From Phocoena phocoena (lineage: Eukaryota; Chordata; Mammalia; Artiodactyla; Phocoenidae), in the NCBI RefSeq assembly GCF_963924675.1, contig NW_027077445.1, positions 558,001 to 622,000 on the forward strand: DNA of 64,000 nucleotides, given 5' to 3'. Positions 22,931 to 34,145 of the stretch are shown here, piece by piece. A program made the position numbers and the translations under genes. Within the stretch, counting starts at the first letter, position 1. Every line of letters begins with the position of its first letter. The notes beneath the pieces are model-generated. The model was not told the DNA's origin, did not search any database, and saw nothing but the letters and a program-made list of their open reading frames with translations.

Positions 22931-24083
22931 GATGTCTGGACGGGCACATTTAACTATAATTTCCCACCAGGAAGAGGAATAAACCAAAGGGTCAGAGTGC
23001 CGTGCCAGACCCTGATTATGGCCTGAAGGAAACCTGCGGTTTTGTGGCCAGCTTACAAGGAAGTGAGTTAAGAAAGGAAATCACGGGCACTGTAATTCAC
23101 ACACCTGCAGAGTTATAAATGACAGCTATTGGCAAAAATATATTGAAGTAAGTCTGCGAAGAGGACTTGTAAACGAGGCAGAATTGCAGGAATCATATTT
23201 CAGGAGGTAGATCGGATTTGCATTTAAAGCATATGAAATGCGGCAGATCTTTGACAGTGATGCACTTGGACAAAAAGTGCGTATACATTTTTTCCTGATT
23301 ATATTCAGGAAAAAAACGCATATGCCCTTTTTGGCCAACCAAGCACTCGAGCAATGGAAATCTGCACTAAAATGAAGTCTCATTTCCCATTCGTCAAAAG
23401 GGCCATCTGAAAAACGTGTAAAATCCAGAAAGGCAGGACAGGCCATGGAGAACAGGGAGCCTTGTTATGCTGATGGGCGGATTGTAAATTGCCAACAGAC
23501 ACTCTGGAGATGTTTATGGTGTATCCTGAAACATCTAAAAAACAAAGCTACAGAGCCTAGGGCACTTCCATTTATGGCCCTATAGCTTAGGAATATTAAA
23601 ATCAACAAGACACAGCCAACACAAAATTTAAGGCTGCTGTGTTTACAAGAATCTCGAGTCCAGTACAAATTAAGTATCCCCGAAAGAAATAAATGGATAA
23701 AGAATTTGTGCTACTTACGTACATCGGAATATCACTCAGCAACGAAATCAATGTCATCAGGCCTGTAGCAGCAAATTGAGTGGATTTAAGTATGATGATT
23801 CTAAGAGATATATGTTGCATATATCTAATTATCTAATTATCTAATTATCTAAATATCTAATTATCATAAGATATCACTAATAGAGGGCGTGTAAACTTGG
23901 CTACACATAAACTGAATTACAAAACCGAACAGTCTCACATTTAGATAAACACTTATGCTTGCTTAAGGGGAAAGTTGAGTTGGGGTGCTGTATAAAACCA
24001 GAGATTGAAATTAGCACACATACCGTTCCATAAGCCAAATATGTAATAGACAAGACCTACTCTTTGCTCAACGAAATGGACCC
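22931..24083 (+). repeat. Partial, diverged satellite B unit, copy II
   Basis: Counterpart of 4421-5542. Starts at GATGTCTGGACGGGCAC and ends where the LINE-1 3' end begins. Its palindrome is at 23266-23338 and is imperfect (left TTGGACAAAAAGTGCG, right GCCCTTTTTGGCCAA). Confidence 0.8.
23821..23865. repeat. 8-bp microsatellite, copy II only
   Basis: About five tandem ATCTAATT units, one with a substitution. The corresponding place in copy I (about 5285-5325) has a single ATAATTATC segment, so the expansion is specific to copy II. Confidence 0.9.
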
Positions 24084-24830
24084 ATCCATGGTGTATCATC
24101 TCACACCTGTTAGAATGGGCATCATCAGAAAATCTACAAACAACAAATGCTGGAGAGTGTGTGGATATAAGGAACCCTCTTCCACTATTGTTGGGAATGT
24201 AAATTGATACAGTCACTGTGGAGAACATTATGGAGTTTCTTATAAAACTAACGATAGAATTACCATACGATACAGCAATCCCACTACTGGGCATATACCC
24301 AGACAAAACCATAAATCAAAAAGAGACATTCACCGCAATGTTCATTGCATCACTATTTACAATATCCAGGTAATGGAAGCAACCTAAATGCCCACAGACA
24401 GACGAATGCATAAAGATGTGGTACATATATAAAATGGAATATTACTAAGCCATAAAAAGGAATGAAATTGGGTCATTTGTAGAGACGTTGATGGACCTAG
24501 AGACTGTCATACAGAGTGAAGTAAGTCAGAAAGAGAAAAACAAAACAAATCTTGTATATTAATGCATATATGTGGAACGTAAAAAAATTGTACAGATGAA
24601 CCGTTTTGCAAGGCAGAAATAGAGCAACAGATGTAGACAACAAACGCATGGACACCAAGGGAGGAAAGCTGTTGCAGGGATGGTGGTGGGAGGAGTTGAG
24701 AGATTGGGATTGGCATGTATACATTTATATGTATAAAATAGATAACCAATAAGAACCTGCTCTACAAAAAATAAAATAAAATTAAAAAAAATAAAATTAA
24801 AAAAAGTAAAACAGAAAAAATATTCTGCCC
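24084..24830 (+). mobile_element. LINE-1 3' end, sense, copy II
   Basis: Duplicate of 5543-6292 at the same site within B, ending in an A-rich tail (about 24765-24830). Confidence 0.85.
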
Positions 24831-25070
24831 TTCACATACATGTATTTATATGAATAAATTATTTCCACGCATATATCTGTAAATACAGAAAAGAGGAATA
24901 AAATCTACCTTGAACCAAAAATGATAAAAAGAAAAATGAAAACAGAACCAACCAGTTACACAGAGGAAAATCATATCAGGGCACTTGCTCCAGTTGTAAA
25001 CAATTCTGAAGTTGGTCAGTGGTGGGGAATCATCTCCCATTCAGCCAGCAGGCCCCACGCAACAAGCGTC
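24831..25070. other. Unassigned AT-rich linker, copy II
   Basis: Duplicate of 6293-6530. Nothing recognised. Confidence 0.5.
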
Positions 25071-25368
25071 CTCATCCAAAGCTAAGGGACCATGCCGAGG
25101 CATCTGTGAGTAAACATGGGCCGAGCCCCAGGCCAGCTGCTGCTGCAATGTTCCCACCCTTCCCAGGTAAAACACCTGAATATGTACAAGGAGTTGAAAG
25201 CCTAGAGGAAGGGCCATGGAACCACATGAGCGACAGCATGCCAGCCGACTTGGTGCCTGCAGGTCAGCCAGGATCGTCCTGGCCCTGGGTGCTCTTCTGC
25301 AAGCTTTCCATTTCCCTGCCTGAGATACCCCTGCTGTCCCGGCCCCCACTGCATTCTTCCTTCCTCAC

Positions 25369-25434
25369 CTCTGCCCAGGGAGAAATTCCAGCAGCAGCTA
25401 CGGGTGACACATCCTCTTCTTTAGCAGGTAGCAT
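25369..25434 (-). pseudogene. Possible first coding exon, copy II
   Basis: ATG at 25434-25432, 22 codons, then AG|GTGAGG (donor GT at 25368-25367). The first 11 codons are identical to copy I. The rest carries five or six base changes that alter four residues. Start, length and donor survive, but protein-level constraint is not supported. Confidence 0.25.
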
Positions 25435-25761
25435 CTTGGCAACTGCTGCAGAAAGTCCAGCAGAGCCCCACTCACACTGGGACACCCACAAAGCCGTGGC
25501 CTCTCACTCCCTCCCACCAGCCCAGCCCCGAGACTGCTGACAGGGCAGAGAAAATGGCGTCAGGCACAGCTGCAGGGGCTCTTGCTGCCTGGGGCGGTAT
25601 TTATATTGATCTGAACCCAGGCACACCTGGGGAGGGCTGGCCGGCACGGTCAGGCTTCCCAGGCCAGCCAATAATCACCCCTCAGGGGCTCACAGTTGCA
25701 GAAAATGGAACTTGCTGAATCGGCCAGCTCCAAGGAACAGGTGTGGGCTCCTGAGAGTCAG
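25402..25761. repeat. 360-bp block identical between macro-copies (copy II)
   Basis: Identical to 6859-7218. The first differences outside are at 25401 on the left and 25762 (A for G) on the right. Confidence 0.85.
25565..25672 (-). promoter_or_regulatory. TATA/CCAAT promoter-like element, leftward, copy II
   Basis: TATAAATA on the minus strand (plus 25605-25598) and an inverted CCAAT (plus 25668-25672), identical to copy I. Confidence 0.4.
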
Positions 25762-26143
25762 AATAGACAAGGGACTGCAGCTCTGGCTTGTTTTCTAATC
25801 ATATTATCTGGCCTGTGAGTGGGAGACAACTTCAAGAAAACCCTCTCCTAATGAGAGGAACCCAGGTGTCAGGGAGAGGAGGGGTGGGTGGTGGGTGGAG
25901 ACAGAGGCCTGGTGCCCCGGGTGCAGTGGAAGTCTCTGGAAGACCAGGTGGAGGGAGGGCGCACAGAGTGATACCCAGGGTCACAGACCTGTTGGAGCTG
26001 CTGTTTGTTAGTTCAAGTCCTGCTCTGAGGTGCTCTGTGTCAGATCTGAGCGACAGGTGAGCTGGGAGTGCTCTGCAATGAGGGCTATGTGCACGGTTCC
26101 TGTGTGCCCAGCCCTGCCAAGGTACCTGCAAGGGTAGCTCTGT

Positions 26144-26335
26144 ATCCTGGGAGGGGCCTGACCACGAGAGCCCCATGGGCTGCAGGGGACTTGCCCAGGG
26201 AACCCCATGTCCTGGGAGGGACCTGACCACGAGAGCCCCGTGGGCTGCGGTGGGGGTGGGGTACCTGCTCGGGTGAGCTCCATATCCTGCGATTGGCCTG
26301 ACCTCGATAGCCCCATGGGCTGCTGGAGTCCTGGT
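26144..26335. repeat. Short minisatellite, copy II
   Basis: Imperfect ATCCTGGGA / GAGAGCCCC units as in copy I, with a few substitutions (for example ATCCTGCGA in the third unit). Confidence 0.7.
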
Positions 26336-26366
26336 AAAAGATGTAAGGACAGTCGGTGAAGCCACC

Positions 26367-27660
26367 GAGGATATACCTCCAGTAGTTCCTAAATCCTACA
26401 GCCTGCTGGTCATTTTACCAACCACCAGGACTTGGTATTCTGTATTAGTGTTCAATGATGCCTTCTTCTGTATTCCATTAGTCCCAGAGTCACAAGACAT
26501 TTTGGCTTGTGAGTGGCAGGACTCAACATACAACTAAAACAATACTTCCGGGCCATCTTGCACCAAGGGTTCAAAAATTCCCACACCATCTTTGGGGAAA
26601 GCTCAGCTAAAGACCTAAAAGTTCTACTTCTGGAAAAGGAAACACTCCTTCAATATGCAGACGACATTCTGATCATCAGCCCTACTAAGGAGGCCTCTGA
26701 ACTACCAAGCCAATAAAGGATAGAAGTTGTCCAAGAAGAAGCTCAGATAGCACAGACTACAGTGACCTGCCTGGGCTTAATTCTCACAGAAGGTTGGAGA
26801 AGCCCATCCCAGGAAAGGGAAGAAACAATTTACAGCCTTACCCCTTTCTAAAACTAGAAGACAGCTTAGGGGTTCCTGGGGAGGCCAGGGTTTGCTGCTT
26901 CTGGATCCCTAACTACAGTCTACTAGCTGGGCCTCTATATGAAACACTGAAAGGAAAAGTTGATGATTCTTTTGAATAGAATCCAGAAGTGGCCTTTCAA
27001 GAATGGAAAGAGCAGTCAATTCAGACCCTTGCCCTGGAACTCCCTAATTTAGCTAAACCCTTTGACCTTTACATTCCTGGTGAAAGGTGAATCGCCATTG
27101 GAGTATTAGTGTAAAAACTGGGACCACTTGAAATGGAACAATGCAAGAATGCCATCCAGGTAGGATAAACTACGGTCACCAAGGGACTTGGCCCACCGCC
27201 ACATCTGGCCAAGATACTGGCAGTATCTAAAAACCTGGAAATCAGCAGCCCAAAAGGCCACCTCCCTCCTAAGGGTAAAGGACCCCACGTGGTGATCCTA
27301 ACCCCCAACCATGCCCTGAAGTTGCAGGGTTTGCTCCGTGGGCACACTGACCTCGAGTGTGGAGGCCCTCCAACTCCAACCTCCAGAGAGATAACCGGGA
27401 ACAACGGGGCACCATGACAACTCGTGTGATCATCATTTGACCTGGAGTTTCTCTCATAAAACAACAAGAGTGTGTCTCAAAAGAGTAGACTACTGCTTGC
27501 AGGACTTACTGCACCCGGAGGGGAGCTAATAGTCTTGGCGGGGGAACCGTATATCACGCTGTCACCATAGAAAAGCCTACAGACACCGTGATGATTGTGG
27601 CCAATAAGACCGGCTGGACTCCTGTTTACTTCAAAAGGCTGTTGACTCAGTGGCCATCAT
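26367..27660 (+). pseudogene. pol: Endogenous retrovirus pol remnant, copy II
   Basis: Duplicate of 7824-9115. The catalytic box reads YADD at 26654-26665 (YSDD in copy I). Shared breaks are TAA at 26714-26716, TAG at 26977-26979 and TGA at 27088-27090. A TAA at 27112-27114 is specific to this copy (CAA in copy I), while the copy I stop at 7971 is an open TGG codon here (26514-26516). The insertion was thus already dead before the duplication and has kept decaying independently in both copies. Confidence 0.85.
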
Positions 27661-27689
27661 GGTCCTTCATCACCACTGACCCTGGACTG

Positions 27690-27775
27690 TCTGGGAGTTG
27701 AGCGGGCAGGGTCCTGACACCTGGTGCTGTTTTTACGTTAATTCAGGGGCCTAATTGAAGAAAGTGCAGACTACT
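27690..27775 (+). pseudogene. env: Possible env transmembrane-subunit scrap, copy II
   Basis: Same short CCFYIN-coding segment as in copy I, just upstream of the LTR-like region. One motif only. Confidence 0.3.
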
Positions 27776-27869
27776 GGTCAGAGCATCTAGGCTGGCAGAA
27801 ACAGTCAGCCTAAGGTGGCCCAACAAATGTGGGGCGGGGTGAAATTGGACCTCACAGCGTCACTGCACA

Positions 27870-28600
27870 TCTCCTTCCTGGACCCTTAAAGATCATTAGA
27901 ATCTATAACACTTCCAATACTGGTGCTCAGGCGGACGAGCACGGAGGCAGGAGACCTGGGGACAATCAACGTCACCTGGAGACTGCTGGGAAGAAGTTCT
28001 GACACTCGCCCACAAGTGTGAGGGCTCCTAACTCAGCACTGAGCAGTTACAGAAGAAAGGTCTGCACCCTCAGCACTCCAAGAATGAGGAAGGGGACAAA
28101 AGGCAGAAGAGAGGTTTGTCCCAGGCAAAGCCCCTTAAAAATCCCTGGGAGATAAAAATAGAATCTGGGCAATAAAATAAAGTCTAACCATTTTTATCCT
28201 TTGTGCTTTGTCTAATTTCACGTGCTCCTAGGGTCCCGCATACAGAGGTTCCACACCTGGCACTTCAGACCAGATTTCCTAGTGCAGAATGGCTGGGTCG
28301 ACACATCAGCTCCTGGGGCCCAGTGCAGACTCTGCGATATAGAGCCTGAGCTGTAGCCAACAGGGCCCTCGAGAGTTCCACCGCTTCCCTCCCACTGACT
28401 CTGACAGGATCTCTACACAGCAGCCCAGCCCACAGCCCACAGGGTAGCACATGCTCTCACCTCTCCATTCTCTGATCAAAATATAAAGTTTCCTTTGCTT
28501 CTGAACCAAACTCAGTCTCAATCTGTTGGCTCCAGTGACACTGGGCCGGGGGACACTTGTTGGGGTACACTCTGGAGGATCAGTAACAGAAATTGAGAAC
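27870..28600 (+). mobile_element. LTR-like / retroviral 3' region, copy II
   Basis: Duplicate of 9330-10060 with an AATAAA near 28172 and an ATATAAAG-type signal near 28480. Borders are not defined. Confidence 0.45.
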
Positions 28601-28924
28601 ATTGTAACTTTAATGAACAGATGTGTGAGCCATACTGTAATTAACAGAGAACAGTGTATAAGATGTTATACACTGTTAGAAATAAGATGTTTCTAACACT
28701 TCCATTTGATATTTCCATCACTTTCTTATAAGCAAGTTCAGTGAAAATGTTTGTCTTATGTGTCAGGTCAATATTAGAGAAACGAAGTGATTTCTTTCCA
28801 AGCATGTACATCTAATAATCTTGCTTAAAGCTTCAATCTTGTTTTAAATGCTTTTCCATTGAAAATGATACCTCTCTTTCAGCTTCCCCATTTCTGAGAA
28901 GTATAAAATCTTATAATTTATTAT
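28601..28924. other. Unassigned linker, copy II
   Basis: Duplicate of 10061-10385, with a local ~20-bp partial duplication at about 28656-28690. Nothing else recognised. Confidence 0.5.
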
Positions 28925-29103
28925 TACCAAATGGGAAAGGGTGGGAGGAGGGATAAATTAACAGTTTGGGAATAACACATACACAATGCTATGTATAAAA
29001 TCGATCATCAACAAGGAACTACTGTATAGCACAGGGAACTACACTCAATATTTTTCAATAACCTATAAGGGGAAATGATCTGAAAAAGAATAGATATTTT
29101 TAT
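28925..29103 (+). mobile_element. LINE-1 3' UTR fragment, copy II
   Basis: Duplicate of 10386-10565, with the CTGTATAGCACAGGGAACTA string near 29022. Confidence 0.8.
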
Positions 29104-29251
29104 TGACATCATCTATCACTGACAGTTAAAATCGAACCTAAGGGAAGCCAGTGGTGAGTGTTTCTGACCCTGAAGACTTCAATCATCTAAAGTTTGGACT
29201 CTGCCTACTTCTCAAGGCCCTTAATGAACATATGTGTAGCCATAGCTTAAA
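29104..29251. other. Unassigned linker, copy II
   Basis: Duplicate of 10566-10715. Nothing recognised. Confidence 0.4.
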
Positions 29252-31294
29252 AAATCCCCCAGTTTGGGTTGCGGAGAGACACTGATTTTGAAAATCCCCT
29301 GGTGTTCTCCTCACATGAATGGGACCCTTCCTACAGCTAAAACATGCCTGTCACACACAGAGGATGGTATACCGTCTGATCGGGAAGAGTTTGGAAAAGG
29401 AATCTCATCTCCTCATCACCTGGTGCTCGGGTTCACCCCTCCAGAGTCTTTACTAACAGTCTCCCCACTTGGAGATGTCAGCACTGTCAACATCCTGTTG
29501 TGCACAGTTTGGAATTTGTCCAGAGGATGAATCGGAAGGAGGAGGAACAATGAGAGACAAGTCCTAGGTGTTCAGACAGGCACATGTCACTCTAATTTCC
29601 AATCAGGAAGACGAATTAACCAAAGGCTAGGGTTGCCCATGGAAACAGAATAGGGCTTGAGGAAATCCCGCTGCTTTATGGCCAGTTCCCATAAACACAA
29701 GTGGAAAAATGGAACTCAGGGGCACAAAATTCACGAAACTGCAGAGCTCAAAATATCTATCACTGAAAAATGTCTTGAGGAAGGTCAGAAAAAAGGACTT
29801 GTAAGCAACAGAGAATGGCAGGAAAGGGATTGGAAGAGGTAGAAAGGACTCGCCATTAAGCACAAGAAAAGGGGCTGAACATTGCCAACATTGCAGTTGG
29901 CCAAAAAGGGTGTATGCATCTTTTTCTGTATAAATTCAAGAAAAGGGCATACACATTTTTAGCCAACCATACAGGTGGGCACTGGAAATCAATACTACAA
30001 AACACATCACTTTGCATCAGTCAGAAGAGCCGTCCTCATAAAGCGTAAACACCAGAAATGCAGGACAGGGCAAGGAGAAAAGGGAGCACTGTGAGGCTTA
30101 TAGTGGAAATGTATGTTGCCAACGTTCACTCTGGATAAGTGTATTGTGTTTACTAAAGCATCTAAAAAATGAGCTACAGAGCACAGGGCACTTGCACTCA
30201 TGGACGTATATCTTGGGAAAAACAAAAATGGGGAGGACACAGGCACGCCAAAGTTTACCGCCTCTCTGTTTAAAAGATCCTCGACTAGGATATAACATAA
30301 ATGTCTCTGGAGGGAAAAAATGGATAGAGATGAGGTACTTAGGTAGAGTGGAATATTACTCAGCCCGGAAAATAATGAAATATTGCCATTTGTAACAACT
30401 CCAGAGGACTTAAGTATGATCATAAAAAGTCACAAAATACTAAAAGAAAAACACATAAGATATCACTAATACATGGAATATAAACTTGGCTACACATGCA
30501 CTGAATTACAAAACAGAACAGGGTCTCAAATTAAGGAAACCAACTTATGCTTTCTTATGGAGAAAGGTGAGTTGGGGTGCTGCATAAAACCAGAGATTGA
30601 AATTAGCACAGATACCGTTCCAAAAGCCAAATATGTAATAGACAAGACCTACACCTTGCTCAACGAAGTGGACTCAACACCACATATTCAACACTTAGGA
30701 ATATACCTGACTGGTAACAACCTTAAAACCCATGGATTTATATGTCTCCATAAGAGAATCAAGCATGTGTACAGCGGCAAAAACGCAGCAGTGAAAATCC
30801 GATAAATCCCATTACCAAAATAAATTTTAAACACAAAACAAAATGACAGTGAAATAGACAAGAATTCTTAAATAATTCACTCAGGGCTTGTGATGCAACA
30901 TGGATTTCCCACATCGACACCCAGAGCTGGTGAGACATAGGGCTGGACACTTCGGGCTGATAGCACTGGTGAGGATTGGTGAGCAAATGCAGACCGTTTG
31001 AAGTCATACTGCATGATACCCATTCCATGGGTCCCAACTCTCCAGGTTTAAGCGAATCTTCCGTCAGTTAAAACATACATGGGAAACACAGAGTATGGTC
31101 CACCATGTGATTGAGAAAAGTTTTTAAATGCATCTCAGTTTTTGTCCCCTGGTATTCAGGTTCACCATTCCAGACGCTTTACTAACACTCTCCCCACTTG
31201 GAGAGTCAGTGCCTTTAACCTCCTCTTTGGCACAGTTTGCGATTTCTGCACAAGATGAACAGGAATAGGGAGAACCAAAGAGAGACTAGCTGTA
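29252..31294 (+). repeat. B-unit tail and diverged satellite B unit, copy II
   Basis: Tail 29252-29566 and a whole diverged unit 29567-31294 (1728 bp), the counterparts of 10716-12759. The palindrome at about 29897-29966 is decayed. Confidence 0.85.
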
Positions 31295-31630
31295 GGTGTC
31301 TGCACAGGCAAATGGAATGCTCATTTCCCACAAGGAAGAAGAATTAGCCAAAGGCTCAGCATGCCTGCCAGAACCAGATTAGGGCCTGAAGCAATCCGGT
31401 GGTTTTGCGGCCAGCTCACAAGAAAGCTAGCTGAAGAAAGGAGCTCAGGGGCACTGTAAATCACAAACTTACAGAGTTGTAAAGGACAGCTATCTTCCAG
31501 AAATATATTGAAGTAAGCCTGCAAAGAGGACTTGAAAGCGGGGCAGAATTTCAGGAAAGCTATTTCAGGGGATAGACTGGTATTGCACTTAAAGCATAGG
31601 AAAAGAGGCAGATCGTCGACAATGATGCAC

Positions 31631-31702
31631 TCGGCCAAAAAGTGCGTATGCGTTTTTTCCTGAATATATTCAGGAAAAAACGTATACGCACTTTTTGGCC
31701 AA
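31631..31702. repeat. Palindrome of B unit at 31295, with a matched arm change
   Basis: 72 bp. A T replaces G in the left arm (AAAAAGTGCG) and the paired A replaces C in the right arm (CGCACTTTTT), so the pair is kept. Two other positions mismatch. Confidence 0.9.
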
Positions 31703-33370
31703 CCAAGCAAGCCTATGAAGGAAATCTGCACTACAATGAAGTCTCACTGCCCCCCGGTCAAAAGGTCCATCTGAAAAAAGTGTAAAATCCAGAAAGGCAG
31801 GACAGGCCATGGAGAACAGGGAGCCTTGTTATGCTGATGGACGGGATGTAAATTGCCAACAGCTGCTCTGGAGACGTGTATGGTGTTTCCTGAAACACGT
31901 AAGAAACGAAGCAACACAGCCTATGGCATTTACACTTATGGTCCTATAGCTTAGGGAAATTAAAATCAAAAACACACAGCCACCCCAAGGTTTGCGACGG
32001 CTCTGTTTACAAGAACCTCGTCTACGGTACAAGTTAAATATCCCAGAAAGCGAAAAATGGATAAAGAAGTTGTGGTATGTACGTAAAATGGAATATCACT
32101 GAGCAATGAAATCTATGTCATCAGGCCCGTAGCGGCATAGTGGCAGGATTCGGGTACGGTGATTCTACGTGAAATAAGTCACACAGAAAGAGAAACCTCA
32201 TTAGGTATGACTAATACACGGGATGTAAACTTGACTACACATGAACTGAATTACAATAGAGAACAGGGTCTCAAATTTAGAAATACAACTTGCGCTTGCT
32301 TATGGGGAAAGGTGAGTTGGGGTGCCAGATGAAACCAGAGATTTAAATTAGCACAGATAACGTTCCATAAGCCAAATTTCTAATACACAAGACCTACCCC
32401 TTGCTTAAAGAAATGGACTCAACACCACATATTCAACGCCTAGGAATATATCTGAATAGGAAGAAACTTAAAACCCATGGATTTATATGTCTCAGTAAGT
32501 GAATCAAATGTGTGAACAGACGGATAAACGCAGCAGTGAAAATCCGATAAATCCCAGTATCAAAATAAATTTCGAAAACAAAACACAATGACAGTGAAAT
32601 AGCAATTCTTAAATAATTCAATCAGGGCTTGTGATGCAACCTGGATTTACCACATCTACACACAGAGCTGGGTGAATCATAAAGATGGATACTTCGGGAT
32701 GATAGAATTGATGAGGTACAGTGAGCAAATGCAGACCTTTTGGTCATACTGCATGGTACCCATTCCATGGGTCCCAACTCTACAGGTACAAGGGATTCTT
32801 CCTTCAGCTAAAACATGCATGGGAAACCCAGAGCATGGTCCACCGTGTGATTCAGAAACGTTTCTAAATGCATCTCAGTTTTCGTCCCCTGGTATTCGGG
32901 TTCACCATTCCAGACGCTTTACTAACTCTCTCCCCACTTGGAGAGTGAGTGCCTTTAACCTCCTGTTTGGCACAGCTTGCAATTTCTGCGCAAGATGAAC
33001 AGGAATAGGGAGAACCAATAAGAGACTAGCTGTAGGTGTCTGCACTGGTAAATGTAACGCTCATTTCCCACCAGGAAGAGGAATTAACCAAAGGCTCAGC
33101 GTGCCCTGCCATAAACACATTAGGCCTTGAAGCAATAATGGGATTTGTTGCCCAGCTCACAAGAAAGCGAGTTGAAGAAAGAGCTCAGGGGCACTGTAAT
33201 TCACAAACGTGCAGAGTTATAAGTGACAGCTAACGTCCAAAAATATATTGAAGTAAGCCTGCGAAGAGGACTTGAAAGCGGGGCAGAATTTCAGGGAAAC
33301 GATTTCAGGGGGTAGACTGGAATTGCACTTAAAGCATAGGAAAAGAGGCAGAACGTCGACAATGATGCAC

Positions 33371-33442
33371 TTGTCCAAAAAGGGCGTATGCGTTTTTTCC
33401 TGAATATATTCAGGAAAAAACGCATACGCCCTTTTTGGCCAA
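33371..33442. repeat. Palindrome of B unit at 33035 (one mismatch)
   Basis: 72 bp, perfect except TTGTCC on the left against GGCCAA on the right. Confidence 0.93.
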
Positions 33443-34119
33443 CCAAGCAAGCCTGAAAGGAAATCTGCACTACATTGAACTCTCACTACCCCCCGGTCAA
33501 AACGGCCATCTGAAAAAAGTGTAAAATCTAGAAAGGCAGGACAGGCCATGGAGAAGAGGGAGCATTGTTTTGCTGATGGGCAGGATGTAAATTGCCAACA
33601 GCCACTCTGGAGAAGTGTATGGTGTTTCCTGAAACACGTAAGAAACGAAGAAACACAGCCTATGGCACTTACACTTATGGTCCTATAGCTTAGGTCAATT
33701 AAAATCAAAAACACACAGCCGCCCCAAAGTTTGGGACGGCTCTTTTTACAAGAACCTCGTCTATGGTACAAGTTCAATATCCCAGAAAGCGAAAAATGGA
33801 TAAAGAACTTGTGGTACGTACGTACAATGGAATATCACTCAGCAATGAAATCTCTGACATCAGGCCCGAAGCGGCATACTGAGTGGCTTCAGGTACGGTG
33901 ATACTACGTGAAATACGTCACAGAGAAAAAGAAACATCATAAGATATGACTAATACACGAGATGTAAACTTGATTACACATGAACTGAATTACAATAGAG
34001 AACAGGGTTTCAAATTTAGAAAAACAACTTTCGCTTGCTTATGGGGAAAGGTGAGTTAGGGTGCCGCATAAAACCAGAGATTGAAATTAGCACAGACTCC
34101 GGCCCATATGCCAAATATA

Positions 34120-34145
34120 TAATAGAAAAGACATACACTAACCTT
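34120..34145. other. Junction of satellite B and the telomere-like array
   Basis: B sequence (AATAGAAAAGAC) passes directly into ATACACTAACC and then CCCGAAGCC hexamers. No target-site duplication or intervening sequence is visible. Confidence 0.8.

Larger units (their letters stand above)
25071..26366. other. Low-copy duplicated block, copy II
   Basis: Duplicate of 6531-7823 with ~4-6% differences outside the identical 360 bp. It contains the identical stretch 25402-25761, the promoter-like boxes, the candidate exon and a minisatellite with unit starts near 26144, 26209 and 26284. Confidence 0.55.
31295..34130 (+). repeat. Satellite B tandem units, copy II
   Basis: One whole unit (31295-33034, 1740 bp) and one truncated unit (33035-34130, ~1096 bp). 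The truncated unit breaks off in the segment reading AATAGACAAGACCTACTCC in intact units and passes into telomere-like hexamers. Only two B units follow the diverged unit here, against four whole units in copy I. Confidence 0.9.

Noticed and set aside
1..34130. tRNA, rRNA or other structured RNA genes
   Set aside because: No cloverleaf-like or rRNA-like stretch was recognised on reading both strands. A tRNAscan or Rfam search would be the proper test.
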